In this document: positions 18,107-28,356 of the stretch, in pieces
Layout of the letters: each line of letters opens with the position of its first letter
How positions within the stretch are numbered: position 1 is the stretch's first letter
Assembly (NCBI RefSeq): GCF_030347395.1
Contig: NZ_CP128170.1
Coordinates: 558,001 to 622,000 of the forward strand
Origin: Microbacterium sp. ET2
Lineage (GTDB): Bacteria; Actinomycetota; Actinomycetes; Actinomycetales; Microbacteriaceae
Length of the DNA stretch: 64,000 nt
Direction: 5' to 3'
Notes under the pieces: model-generated
Databases searched by the model: none
The model's input: only the letters and a program-made list of their open reading frames with translations
What the model was told of the DNA's origin: nothing
Program-made: the position numbers and the translations under genes

Positions 18107-19858
18107 CTGGGCACACAGCCGGACGCGATCACGCGATGGTGGCGCGGCACGAGTCTGCGCACGAAGGTGACCGGTGTCACGGTCGCGCTGCTGGTCGTCG
18201 GTCTGTTCGCCGCCGGCATCGGAACCGCCATCTTCCTCCGCAACAGCCTCATCGCCAGTCTCGATACGCAGGTGGAGGCTCTGGCGACAACGGATTCCAC
18301 GGATCCGCTGATCGACATCGGCGTCGAAGACGGGGTCCTGACCGCCCGCGCGATCCAGGGCGCGCCCCTGGCGGACTACTTCGTCGCGGTCTACGACCGC
18401 AACGGTGAACTGCTGACGACGGCGGGGGGCCGGGGAGGGACGCAACCCCAGCCGGCGTTCCCCGCGAAGTACCCGGTCGCCGACGCGCAGACCAATCAGC
18501 TGAACATCGTGACCCTCCTCTCCCGCAACGGCGAGGCGGAGTTCCGCGCGACGGTCGCCGTCAGCGAGTACCCGGGCGGGGGCGGTGTCTACTCCGAGAT
18601 GGTCGCGCTCCCCGTCTCGTCGGTGAACCGCACGATCGCCAACTACATCGCGATCTACGGCATCCTCGCCGTCATCATCATCGCCGTCGCCGCCGCCCTC
18701 ACCCGGTTCCTCGTGACCCTGACCTTCCGCAGCCTCGGACAGGTGGAGACGACCGCCGACGCCATCGCCGCCGGGGATTTCAGCCAGCGGATGACCGACA
18801 TCGAGCCGAAGACCACCGAGGTGGGAAGGCTGAAGACCGCCATCAACGCGATGCTCTCGCGCGTCGACGCCGCGATCACGCAACGCGACGCCACGGTGCG
18901 CCAGATGCGTCGTTTCATCGGCGACGCGAGCCACGAGCTGCGGACGCCGCTCGTGACGGTGCGCGGCTACGCCGAGCTGTATCGCATGGGGGGGATCTCG
19001 GGAGACGAGGCGACCGGCCAGGCGATGGAGCGCATCGAGAAGGAGGCCGTGCGCATGGGCCTTCTCGTCGAGGATCTCCTCGCCCTCGCCCGCCTGGACG
19101 AACGGAAAGACGTCGCGATCGCGCCGGTCGATCTGGTGCCGATCGCCCGGGACGCGGGCCTGGATGCTCGTGCCGCGTCGCCGCAGCGCACGGTGACCGT
19201 GCTCGATGCCACCGTCCACGAGCTCCGTCCCGCCGTGACGGCCGAGGTCGACCCGGGTGTCGCAGGCACCGGGCGCCGCGGTGGCTCGACCCCCACCGCG
19301 CCCATCCCCCGGCGCGGCGCCTCGTTGTCACGCCTGCGCCGACGACCACGCACTGCCCCGGACGCTCCCGCGGCCGCGGCTGACATCGCGCCCCCGCCCG
19401 CGCCGACGGCCGCCCAGGCGACGGCGGCCTCCGCCGTCGTCGTCTGGGGCGACGAGAACCGTATCCGTCAGGTCGTCGCGAACCTCCTGGGAAACGCCCG
19501 CCGGTTCACGCCGGACGATTCGCCGATCGAGTTGAGGGTGGGAGTGGACCAGGAAGCCAATCTCGGCTGGATCGAGGTGATCGACCATGGCGACGGCGTC
19601 CCCGACCAGATCAAGGACAAGATCTTCCAACGGTTCTGGCGGGCCGACACCTCACGCACGCGCGAGACCGGGGGCACCGGCCTCGGTCTGTCGATCGTCG
19701 CGTCGATCATCAACGCTCTGCACGGATCGGTCGACGTGTTCGACACCCCCGGTGGCGGTGCGACCTTCCGGGTCGGCTTCCCCCTGGCAGAATCACGGGA
19801 TGCCGCGGAGCACCTTCTGCTGGAGACGCAGCCGCTGCCACGTCCCCCTCGGGAGTGA
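18107..19858 (+). CDS. Sensor histidine kinase, probable CTG start
   Basis: Membrane sensor partner of the preceding regulator. Two transmembrane segments flank an extracellular domain of about 135 residues; these are followed by HAMP, the phospho-acceptor His in GDASHELRTPLVTVRGYAE, and an HATPase domain (N-box VVANLLGNARRFTP, G-boxes DHGDGVP and GGTGLGL). Between the His domain and the ATPase lies an unusual Pro/Ala/Arg-rich insert of about 65 residues. GTG at 18167 starts inside the conserved SLRTKVTGVTVALLV segment and has no ribosome binding site. CTG at 18107 is preceded by GAGGAG with 6-base spacing and restores RWWRGTSLRTKVTG. No ATG, GTG or TTG exists further upstream in frame. Confidence 0.88.
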   Translation: MGTQPDAITRWWRGTSLRTKVTGVTVALLVVGLFAAGIGTAIFLRNSLIASLDTQVEALATTDSTDPLIDIGVEDGVLTARAIQGAPLADYFVAVYDRNGELLTTAGGRGGTQPQPAFPAKYPVADAQTNQLNIVTLLSRNGEAEFRATVAVSEYPGGGGVYSEMVALPVSSVNRTIANYIAIYGILAVIIIAVAAALTRFLVTLTFRSLGQVETTADAIAAGDFSQRMTDIEPKTTEVGRLKTAINAMLSRVDAAITQRDATVRQMRRFIGDASHELRTPLVTVRGYAELYRMGGISGDEATGQAMERIEKEAVRMGLLVEDLLALARLDERKDVAIAPVDLVPIARDAGLDARAASPQRTVTVLDATVHELRPAVTAEVDPGVAGTGRRGGSTPTAPIPRRGASLSRLRRRPRTAPDAPAAAADIAPPPAPTAAQATAASAVVVWGDENRIRQVVANLLGNARRFTPDDSPIELRVGVDQEANLGWIEVIDHGDGVPDQIKDKIFQRFWRADTSRTRETGGTGLGLSIVASIINALHGSVDVFDTPGGGATFRVGFPLAESRDAAEHLLLETQPLPRPPRE

Positions 19859-19985
19859 CACGCCGCCGTCCTCTCCTGCACAGTCGGGGCACCCCGGCCG
19901 GTTCTCCACCGATCCCTCCATCACCGAAGGCCGGAGTCTGCCGGCTCCCTAGCGTGGCGGGTGTCCACTTCGAAAAGGAGCACCC

Positions 19986-20273
19986 ATGGCCACCTACTCC
20001 GTCGACAGCGATTCCCTTCTCGCGGCGACATCCACCATCCGCGGCACCATCGACCGGATCCAGGCCGACACGCAATCGATGCTGGCCCAGCTGACCCATC
20101 TGCAGGGCTCCTGGACCGGGAGCGCCGCCGTCGCGTTCCACTCCGTCGTCGACCAGTGGCGCGCCACGCAGCGTCAGGTCGAAGACAGCCTCAACGGGAT
20201 CAACACCGCCCTGGCCTCCGCCGGCCGGCAGTATGCCGATGCCGAGCTCGCCACCGCCAGTCTCTTCCGCTGA
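19986..20273 (+). CDS. WXG100-family (ESAT-6-like) small secreted protein
   Basis: A 95-residue helical-hairpin protein of the WXG100 family, substrates of type VII (ESX-like) secretion. W43-T-G45 is the central turn motif in LQGSWTGSAAVAF, flanked by two amphipathic helices. The C-terminal QYADAELATASLF contains a YxxxE-like signal. AAAGGAG lies upstream of the ATG. No EccC-type ATPase, partner WXG100 gene or toxin domain is adjacent, so it is an orphan in this window; the machinery may be elsewhere. Confidence 0.88.
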   Translation: MATYSVDSDSLLAATSTIRGTIDRIQADTQSMLAQLTHLQGSWTGSAAVAFHSVVDQWRATQRQVEDSLNGINTALASAGRQYADAELATASLFR

Positions 20274-20301
20274 CCCCCACACGAAGCTGCAGCGGAAGAC
20301 C

Positions 20302-20333
20302 GAACGGTCCCTCCCCCCGGGGAGGGACCGTTC
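20302..20333 (+). terminator. Terminator hairpin after the WXG100 gene
   Basis: A perfect 15-bp stem, GAACGGTCCCTCCCC and its complement, around a 2-base loop, 28 bases after the WXG100 stop. There is no T-tract. Confidence 0.7.
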
Positions 20334-20420
20334 ACCCGTGCGGGCGTCGGCTACAGTCGAGATGAATCACCAGCGTCGGTGTGTTCGCCGGCGCTGCCCG
20401 CCCCCGGCAAAGGATCGATG

Positions 20421-22148
20421 ATGACCCCACGGCCCTGGCTCGCCCACTACCCACCCGACGTGTCTCCCGACCTCGAGGAGACGCACTTCACCCATCTGCC
20501 CGCGATGCTCCGTCAGGATGCCGTCGACTACGCCGACACGATCGCCTTCACGCAGTGCATGCCGAACGGCATGAACGGCTCCCTCACCTACGCCGATGTC
20601 GACGCCCTCTCCGACGACTTCGCCGCCTACCTCCGAGAGGTCGTGGGACTGTCCGCCGGCGACCGCGTCGCCGTGCAGATGCCCAACTGCCTCAGCTACC
20701 CCGTCGTCGCGTTCGGCGTCTTGAAGGCCGGGTGCGTCCTGGTCAACACCAATCCTCTGTACACCGCCTCCGAGATGGCACGGCAGTTCGCCGACTCCGG
20801 CGCCACGGCGCTCGTCATCATCGACATGTTCGCCGATCGCCTGCCGGAGGTGCTGTCCTCGACGTCGATCGGCACGGTGGTCACGGTGCGGATCGCGGAG
20901 TTCTTCCCGCCCGTCATCGCCGGAGTCATCCGAATGGTGCAGAAGTTCTGGAATCGCTCGCTTCCTGCGATCAGCGTGGCGCACACACCCCTCCAGGATG
21001 CGCTCAAGGCCGGCCGCGCGCGCAAGACCGCGGAGGCCGTGGCGGCCTACCTCGATGACGTCGACCTCGATTCCGTCGCCGCCCTGCAGTACACCGGCGG
21101 CACCACCGGCATCGCCAAGGGCGCGATGCTCACGCACGGGAACCTCGTCGCCAACACGCTGCAGACGATCACGATGTGCAGCACCCACATGCGTCGCGGA
21201 AGCGAGATCGTGCTGACCGCGCTGCCGATCTACCACATCTTCGCGTTCACGGTGAATCTCCTCGGCTTCCACCACCTCGGTGCACGGAACATCCTCATCC
21301 CCACCCCGCGGCCGCCGAGCAACCTCAAACGGGCCTTCGAGAACTACCGCATCACGTGGCTCACCGGGGTGAACACCCTGTTCAACGCCCTGCTGAACGA
21401 ACGGTGGTTCGTCGACAGCCCTCCCCGGCATCTGCGCGCCTCGGCCGCAGGGGGGATGGCGCTCCACGAGTCGGTCGCCGCCCGGTGGCGCGAGGTGACC
21501 GGCACTCCCATCGTCGAGGGGTACGGGCTCACCGAGTCCTCCCCCGTCCTGACGTTCAACCCGCTCGGGGCGCAGGGAAAGGACGGCAGCATCGGCATCC
21601 CCGTTCCCTCCACCGATGTGCGGTGCGTCGATGCGGAGGGCCGGGAGACCGCCGTCGGCGAAGCCGGCGAGCTCGTGGCGCGCGGCCCGCAGATCATGAG
21701 GGGGTACTGGCAGCGGCCCGACGAGACGTCGATCACCGTCGTGGACGGATGGCTGCATACGGGCGACATCGCCACCATGGACGCCGAGGGGTACTTCACC
21801 ATCGTCGATCGCAAGAAGGACATGGTGATCGTGAGCGGCTTCAACGTCTACCCCAACGAGATCGAGGAGCGCATCGCCGCGATGCGCGACATCGTCGAGG
21901 TGGGCGTGATCGGGATCGACGATGACAAGACCGGCGAGGCGGTTCGGGCCTACGTCGTGGCGGCAACGCCGGCGCCCACCGAGGCCGAGGTGATCGCCCA
22001 CTGCCGGCAGACCCTCGCGGCCTACAAGGTGCCGAAGTCGGTGGTGTTCGTCGAAGAGCCCCCCAAGAGCCCCATCGGGAAGATCCTCCGCCGGGAGCTC
22101 CGCGACAGCGCGCAGCCTGCGCCGACGACGAGCGGCGAGTCCCGATGA
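20421..22148 (+). CDS. Long-chain fatty-acid--CoA ligase
   Basis: AMP-forming acyl-CoA synthetase (FadD type) of 575 residues that activates fatty acids for beta-oxidation or lipid synthesis. Motifs include the P-loop YTGGTTGIAKGAML, VEGYGLTESSP, the hinge region HTGDIATMDAEGYFTIVDRKKDMVIVSGFNVYPNEIE and the catalytic Lys region SPIGKILRRELR. The ATG at 20421 was chosen because AAAGGA lies 6 bases upstream; the ATG one codon earlier is closer than ideal. It overlaps the next gene by 4 bases (ATGA), so both are translated together. Confidence 0.93.
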   Translation: MTPRPWLAHYPPDVSPDLEETHFTHLPAMLRQDAVDYADTIAFTQCMPNGMNGSLTYADVDALSDDFAAYLREVVGLSAGDRVAVQMPNCLSYPVVAFGVLKAGCVLVNTNPLYTASEMARQFADSGATALVIIDMFADRLPEVLSSTSIGTVVTVRIAEFFPPVIAGVIRMVQKFWNRSLPAISVAHTPLQDALKAGRARKTAEAVAAYLDDVDLDSVAALQYTGGTTGIAKGAMLTHGNLVANTLQTITMCSTHMRRGSEIVLTALPIYHIFAFTVNLLGFHHLGARNILIPTPRPPSNLKRAFENYRITWLTGVNTLFNALLNERWFVDSPPRHLRASAAGGMALHESVAARWREVTGTPIVEGYGLTESSPVLTFNPLGAQGKDGSIGIPVPSTDVRCVDAEGRETAVGEAGELVARGPQIMRGYWQRPDETSITVVDGWLHTGDIATMDAEGYFTIVDRKKDMVIVSGFNVYPNEIEERIAAMRDIVEVGVIGIDDDKTGEAVRAYVVAATPAPTEAEVIAHCRQTLAAYKVPKSVVFVEEPPKSPIGKILRRELRDSAQPAPTTSGESR

Positions 22149-23110
22149 TCGAGGTGTTCCTGGCCACGGGTCAGGCCGTGGTCGACGAGCAGGACGTCGT
22201 CACCCCGTTCGAGCAGGTGCTGCTGGTCGGACTGGTGTTCGTGATCATGTTCGGACTGGGCGCGGGGCTCACGCCGCGCGACTTCAAGCTGGCGCTGCGA
22301 CGGCCCTACGGGCTGATCATCGGTCTGGTCACGCAGTTCGGCATCATGCCGCTGCTGTCCTACCTGCTCGTCGTCCTGGTGCTGTTCCAGCTCCCCCGGG
22401 AGTACGCCATCCCCGTCGCGATCGGTGCGCTGCTGATGGGCTGCGTGCCGGCCGGGACGACCTCGAACATCTTCACCTACTTCTCCAAAGGCAATCTGGC
22501 CCTGAGCGTCATCATGACCACCAACTCCACGCTCTGGGCCCTGCTGCTGACGCCGCTGATGCTCGCCCTCTACGGGTCGTTCATCTTCACCGAATCGACC
22601 GACCTGCAGATCCCCATCCTGAACATCGTCGTCACCCTGGCCACCCTCCTCATCCCGGTGGTCGCGGGGATGCTCGTGCGGAGGTTCAGTGCGAACGTCG
22701 GAGCGGTGATGGAACTGCTCGGCGGGTTCTTCGGGCTGTTCTTCATCGTGTTCCTCATGGCGACGTGGGTGCCGCGCAACTGGGCCCTGCTGACCTCGAC
22801 GCCGTGGCAAACCTACCTGGTCGCGATCGGACTGGGTCTGTTCGGGATCGCCATCGCCTATGGGCTGGCCCGCGCCATCCGCCTGCATCCGATGAATGCG
22901 CGCACGATCGGTCTGGAGACGGGAATCCAGAACGGCCCGCTTGCGATCGCGATCGTGCTGCTGAGCTTCTCGGGAAACCCCGACATCGGGCTCATCCTCA
23001 TCATCCCGGCGCTGTACTCGCTGTTCATCGTCATCGTGTCCACGTTCGTGACGCTGTGGTTCCGGCGCGCGAACCTCGCCGAGGAGCAGAAGATCCCGAG
23101 TCTGCTGTAG
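22145..23110 (+). CDS. Bile acid:sodium symporter (SBF)-family transporter
   Basis: A 321-residue integral membrane protein with about nine or ten transmembrane segments and the SBF-like signature MGCVPAGTTSNIFTYFSKGNLALSV and GLETGIQNGPLAIAIVL. These proteins transport organic anions with sodium; the substrate is unknown. Coupling to the acyl-CoA ligase by ATGA overlap suggests uptake of a carboxylate that the ligase then activates, which is inference. A strong hairpin ends the operon. Confidence 0.88.
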   Translation: MIEVFLATGQAVVDEQDVVTPFEQVLLVGLVFVIMFGLGAGLTPRDFKLALRRPYGLIIGLVTQFGIMPLLSYLLVVLVLFQLPREYAIPVAIGALLMGCVPAGTTSNIFTYFSKGNLALSVIMTTNSTLWALLLTPLMLALYGSFIFTESTDLQIPILNIVVTLATLLIPVVAGMLVRRFSANVGAVMELLGGFFGLFFIVFLMATWVPRNWALLTSTPWQTYLVAIGLGLFGIAIAYGLARAIRLHPMNARTIGLETGIQNGPLAIAIVLLSFSGNPDIGLILIIPALYSLFIVIVSTFVTLWFRRANLAEEQKIPSLL

Positions 23111-23121
23111 GCGGTGCAACG

Positions 23122-23155
23122 CAGAAGAGCCCCGGCCGAAGCCGGGGCTCTTCTG
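23122..23155. terminator. Bidirectional terminator between the SBF gene and groL
   Basis: A perfect 15-bp inverted repeat starting CAGAAGAGCCCCGGC with a CGAA tetraloop, placed between two convergent stop codons. It can serve both strands. Confidence 0.85.
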
Positions 23156-23168
23156 TGGGATCGACGGA

Positions 23169-24824
<1,656 letters not shown>

Positions 24825-24851
24825 TTAGCACTCAACAATCACGAGTGCTAA
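24825..24851. promoter_or_regulatory. CIRCE operator (HrcA binding site) of groL
   Basis: TTAGCACTC, a 9-base spacer and GAGTGCTAA: a perfect match to the CIRCE consensus bound by HrcA. Confidence 0.97.
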
Positions 24852-24944
24852 TCCATTCTGGCACTCGGCATGGGCGAGTGCAAGCCGCGGCACACACGGC
24901 GTGTGGCGGGGTCGAGCCGGGACGCCGACGGGCGTCATCCGCGC

Positions 24945-25145
24945 TCAGACCACGCGGACCGATTCGGCCTGCGGACCCTTCTGCCCCGACCCGACGGTGA
25001 ACTCGACCGTCTGCCCCTCCTCGAGCACCCGGAACCCGGTCATGTCGATGTTCGAGTAGTGGACGAAGACATCCTGACCGTCACCGGCGGTGATGAAACC
25101 GTAACCCTTCTCGGCGTTGAACCACTTGACGGTGCCCTGTGTCAT
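24945..25145 (-). CDS. Cold-shock protein CspA
   Basis: A 66-residue single cold-shock domain with [18 protein letters not shown] (RNP1 KGYGFI) and DVFVHYSNI (RNP2), the standard actinobacterial CspA. It binds RNA and single-stranded DNA as an RNA chaperone. The ATG at 25145 is preceded by AGGAGA with good spacing; a longer upstream frame has no homology and was rejected. The gene is probably monocistronic. Confidence 0.95.
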   Translation of the reverse strand: MTQGTVKWFNAEKGYGFITAGDGQDVFVHYSNIDMTGFRVLEEGQTVEFTVGSGQKGPQAESVRVV

Positions 25146-25275
25146 GGCGAACTCTCCTGTACTGCGGCGGGACAGGGCCCATGCTAGGGACCGCCGACAA
25201 GCCGGAACGGGGTCGCACGCGATTGTTGACATGCCCGCTGTCAAACATTTACGCAGGCGAAACACATCTCCCGAT

Positions 25276-25878
25276 TCAGGGAGCGGGAGCCTCGTCATCG
25301 GGCGCCTCGGCCGTGCGGTCGAGTCCGATGACGACGGTCAGCTGCAGCGCCTGAGTCTCGTCCTCCGGGGTGTTCGGGTCATCGGCCAGCTGATAGACGT
25401 CGGTCTGCTCGATGCGCGCCCCGCCGAGCACGAGGTCGGCCAGCCCCGCGGCGGCCGCCTGGTCTCCCAGGAAGGCGTAGTAGACGGTGGTCTCGGCGAA
25501 GTCGGTCGTGCCGGCGCCGCTGGCCGAGACGGCGTCGGCGGACCATCCGGCCGCGACGATCTCATCCTTCACCTGCGTCGCCAGCCCCTGCTCCGGCGTG
25601 GCGTTGAGCACCTGCACGGCATAGGACGTGTCGATCACCGGCTCGACGGTGGGCTGCGGCGACGCCGTCGGCTCCGCATCGGGAGCCAGCTGGATGCGCC
25701 CCGACGTCAGGAGGGTGCCGAAGATGCCGACGACGATGAGCACGATGGTGGCCAGGCTCGCCCAGAGGATCACCGCCCACGGACGCATCCGAGGGTTCTC
25801 GGCGCGGTGCGCACCGAGACGTCCGCCGTCCGCGGGGAGGTCATCGAAGCGATCCCGCGGATAGGTCGTTTTCGGCAC
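25276..25878 (-). CDS. LytR C-terminal domain protein, single-pass membrane
   Basis: A 200-residue protein with a short cytoplasmic N-terminus, one transmembrane segment (about 33-58, [20 protein letters not shown]), a Pro/Thr linker and an extracellular LytR_C domain (about 85-185: [39 protein letters not shown]). The domain occurs at the end of LytR-CpsA-Psr wall-assembly proteins; stand-alone versions have no defined function. It is probably linked to the cell envelope. A DUF3263 gene lies immediately upstream, a pairing common in Microbacteriaceae. Confidence 0.85.
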   Translation of the reverse strand: MPKTTYPRDRFDDLPADGGRLGAHRAENPRMRPWAVILWASLATIVLIVVGIFGTLLTSGRIQLAPDAEPTASPQPTVEPVIDTSYAVQVLNATPEQGLATQVKDEIVAAGWSADAVSASGAGTTDFAETTVYYAFLGDQAAAAGLADLVLGGARIEQTDVYQLADDPNTPEDETQALQLTVVIGLDRTAEAPDDEAPAP

Positions 25879-25956
25879 CAGAAGATGCTACCGAAGCGGG
25901 CAGGGGCAACCTAGGCGTCAGCTGGACAGAAGACCCCGGATGCCGCGTCGCGACCC

Positions 25957-26208
25957 TCAGCGCCCGGTGGCCGCGGTGCGGATGACCCGCGCGCGCAGGC
26001 GCGCGTCGCGGATGCGGCGGAGCCGCTTGACCAGCATGGGGTCGTACTCCTGCGCCTCCGTGGTGTCGATGAGACGCGTCAGCAGCTGGTAGTAGCGCCC
26101 CGGAGACATGCCGAGGCGGAGGCGGATGGCCTCTTCCTTGGCGCTCCCGTGCCGGGTCCACAGCGCTTCGAAGTCGAGGATCAGCCGATCTCTGTCGCTC
26201 AAAGGCAC
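25957..26208 (-). CDS. DUF3263 small helical protein
   Basis: An 83-residue protein with the DUF3263 pattern LILDFEALWTRHGSAKEEAIRLRLGMSPGRYYQLLTRLID. The central part resembles a helix-turn-helix and the C-terminus is very basic, so DNA binding is plausible but unproven. It lies upstream of the LytR_C gene in the same direction and 9 bases after the stop of the DUF2332 gene. Confidence 0.85.
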   Translation of the reverse strand: MPLSDRDRLILDFEALWTRHGSAKEEAIRLRLGMSPGRYYQLLTRLIDTTEAQEYDPMLVKRLRRIRDARLRARVIRTAATGR

Positions 26209-26217
26209 CCGCCCACG

Positions 26218-27243
26218 CTAACCCGGTGCCCCCGGCTCCCCCGCGCGCCACTCCACGAATGCGCCGAGCGGATCGACTGCGGCGCACGGAATCCCGTCGA
26301 GGGCGAGGACGAACCCCGACCATCGGCCCGGATCCAACGGCGGATGCCACTGATCGGCCATACCTGCAGGGGTGAGGCTGACCCAACGGGCCCCCGTCGT
26401 GGCGCGGAGGGTGTCGATCTCCGTCCGAAGGCGCGCCCGGCCCGCGCGGGGGATGTGCGGGAGGACGCCGGGCGTGGTGATCACGAGGGTGGCGTCCGCC
26501 GGAGCGGAGGCGGCGGCCTGCGCCACCACGCCCGGTTCCGATGCGTCACCCCGCCGCAACCGCGGCGGATCGGCCGCCGCGATGTCGAGCGCGGCGAGGA
26601 CGCGCTGTCGTCGTCCCGTCTCACCCGGCCAGACCAAGGCGGCGAGGAACGTCCGGTCGGCCGGGTCCGCGGCATCCAGGGGTGTCAGATCGACACCTGC
26701 CCGCCAGACGACCTCGGGCAGGGCCAGGGTCTCGGCGATCCCTGCGGCGGCCGGCCCGCGGAGGGCGCTGTCGAGGACGACCGGGGAGGGCCCGTCGACG
26801 GGGTCGAGCGCAGGCCCATCGGCGTAGCGGTAGGAGTACCGGTCGGGATACAGGCACAGGCCGGCACTCGCCCCGATCTCCAGCAGGGCGATCGGCCCCG
26901 CGAGCGCGGAGAGTGCGGGAAGCAGTGCCGCGCAGCGGAGAGGCTCGTTCGTCTGCAGCGACCGGCTCGCGCACGCCTCGACGACGGCGCGGGCATGCTG
27001 CTGCGTCCACGCCGCCCACGCGGGATAATCCTCCTCGGGCGCGCCGAGGAGACGCGTGACGGCGAACACGAGCGGCGGCTGGCGGCGGGTCGGGGGTATC
27101 TCCGCCAGCATCCGCTGCATCGCCTGGTCGCCCGACACCCCCGCGGCCCAGGCCTTGTAGAGCGCCGAGCGCCCCGGCGCTTCGGTCTCGGCGAACCTGC
27201 GGTACCGCTCGGCGACGTCACGGACGGCATCGGAGTCTGGCAC
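26218..27243 (-). CDS. DUF2332 protein
   Basis: A 341-residue actinobacterial protein of unknown function. Features include a helical N-terminus (DVAERYRRFAETEAPGRSALYKAW), LEIGASAGLCLYPDRYSYRY, which resembles a SAM-methyltransferase glycine loop, and VVWRAGVDLTPLDAADPADRTFLAALVWP. The DUF2332 family has been noted as methyltransferase-like in fold, but no reaction is known. GTG at 27243 fits the family start; the longer frame upstream is antisense to msrB and unsupported. Confidence 0.8.
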   Translation of the reverse strand: MPDSDAVRDVAERYRRFAETEAPGRSALYKAWAAGVSGDQAMQRMLAEIPPTRRQPPLVFAVTRLLGAPEEDYPAWAAWTQQHARAVVEACASRSLQTNEPLRCAALLPALSALAGPIALLEIGASAGLCLYPDRYSYRYADGPALDPVDGPSPVVLDSALRGPAAAGIAETLALPEVVWRAGVDLTPLDAADPADRTFLAALVWPGETGRRQRVLAALDIAAADPPRLRRGDASEPGVVAQAAASAPADATLVITTPGVLPHIPRAGRARLRTEIDTLRATTGARWVSLTPAGMADQWHPPLDPGRWSGFVLALDGIPCAAVDPLGAFVEWRAGEPGAPG

Positions 27244-27363
27244 CTTCCCATCGTGCCGTGCTCGTGCCTCGCCGGCACCGTCGACGTGTCGCCGCATGGA
27301 CGCGCCTGGCGGACCGCGCGCCCAGGGACGCGCGTCTGCGGTTGAATGGATGCAGGAGGTTCC

Positions 27364-27771
27364 ATGTCTTACACGGTGGACAAGTCCGACGAACAGTGGC
27401 GGGCCGAGCTCAGCCCCGATCAGTACGCGGTACTGCGCGAGGCGGCGACCGAGCGCCCCTGGACCGGCGAACTGCTCGATGAGGAACGCGCAGGCCTGTA
27501 CGCCTGCGCCGCCTGCGGGGCTGAACTGTTCAAGAGCGGCACGAAGTTCGACTCCCACTGCGGGTGGCCGAGCTTCTACGAGTCGATCCGACCCGAAGCC
27601 GTCGAGCTCATCGAGGACGACAGCCACGGGATGGTGCGGACCGAAGTGCGCTGCGCCGCCTGCGGATCGCATCTGGGCCACGTCTTCCCCGACGGCTTCG
27701 GCACTCCGACGGGCGACCGCTACTGCATGAACTCGCTCGCTCTGGACTTCACGCCCGAATCGCCCGCGTGA
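27364..27771 (+). CDS. msrB: Peptide methionine-(R)-S-oxide reductase MsrB
   Basis: Repairs the R form of methionine sulfoxide in proteins using thioredoxin. The 135-residue product has both zinc-binding CXXC pairs (48-51 and 97-100), SHCGWPSFYE, HVFPDGF and the catalytic Cys121 in DRYCMNSLAL. The ATG at 27364 follows GGAGG with 4-base spacing; the ATG 18 bases upstream lacks one. It overlaps the nitroreductase gene (GTGA), suggesting an oxidative or redox stress pair. Confidence 0.96.
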   Translation: MSYTVDKSDEQWRAELSPDQYAVLREAATERPWTGELLDEERAGLYACAACGAELFKSGTKFDSHCGWPSFYESIRPEAVELIEDDSHGMVRTEVRCAACGSHLGHVFPDGFGTPTGDRYCMNSLALDFTPESPA

Positions 27772-28337
27772 ACGCGGTGAGCGAGGCGGTGTACGACGCC
27801 GTCGCCGGCCGACGCTCGTGGTCGCGCGTGACGGCTGACGCGCCGACCCATGAGGAGCTGGTCCGACTCGTCGCGGCAGCCGGGCGGGTGGCCGACCACT
27901 CGTCACTGCGTCCCTGGCGACTGATCGAGTTGCGCGGCGACGACCGCGAGCGGCTCGGCCGTGCGATGCACAAGGCCGAAGGCCACAAGGGCGCATCCAC
28001 CAAACCGCAGCGCGCGCCCCTCCTCATCGCCGTCGTCGCGAGCTACCGCAAGAGCGGCAAGGTGCCGCGGTGGGAGCAGGAGGCCGTCGCCTCCGGCGTC
28101 GCACACGTGCTGAGCCTGCTGCTCGACGACGCGGGCTGGGGAGTGATCTGGCGGACCGGCCAGCACACGCGCAGCAAAGCGGTGGCCAAGGCTCACGGGC
28201 TGAAGAAGAACGAAGAGCTGCTCGGGTGGCTCTACGTCGGCGGCAAGCCGAGCGACGCCCGTCCGGGCCGGCGCACGCCGATCGAAGCCGACCGCTTCCT
28301 GTCGCGCATGCCCGCAGGCACGCGCGAGCCGCGCTGA
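27768..28337 (+). CDS. Nitroreductase-family protein
   Basis: A 189-residue flavin-dependent nitroreductase-fold protein. It has the N-terminal RRSWSRV segment, HSSLRPWRLIELRGDDRERLG (FMN-binding region), KGASTKPQRAPLLIAVVASYR and GWLYVGG. The substrate is unknown; NAD(P)H-dependent reduction of quinones or nitro compounds is usual. GTG at 27768 overlaps the msrB stop by 4 bases; a second GTG at 27777 is possible. Confidence 0.85.
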   Translation: MNAVSEAVYDAVAGRRSWSRVTADAPTHEELVRLVAAAGRVADHSSLRPWRLIELRGDDRERLGRAMHKAEGHKGASTKPQRAPLLIAVVASYRKSGKVPRWEQEAVASGVAHVLSLLLDDAGWGVIWRTGQHTRSKAVAKAHGLKKNEELLGWLYVGGKPSDARPGRRTPIEADRFLSRMPAGTREPR

Positions 28338-28356
28338 CACCGAGTCGGCGTGCGGG

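Noticed and set aside
18136..18166. ATG at 18136 as the sensor kinase start
   Set aside because: It is out of frame with the kinase.
20367..22001. Long minus-strand frame opposite the acyl-CoA ligase gene
   Set aside because: Shadow frame: Gly/Arg/Asp/His-rich sequence with no family motif, antisense to a clear fadD-type gene.
25146..25298. Longer start for the cold-shock protein at 25298
   Set aside because: The extension has no cold-shock homology, while the ATG at 25145 has a good ribosome binding site and the exact family start.
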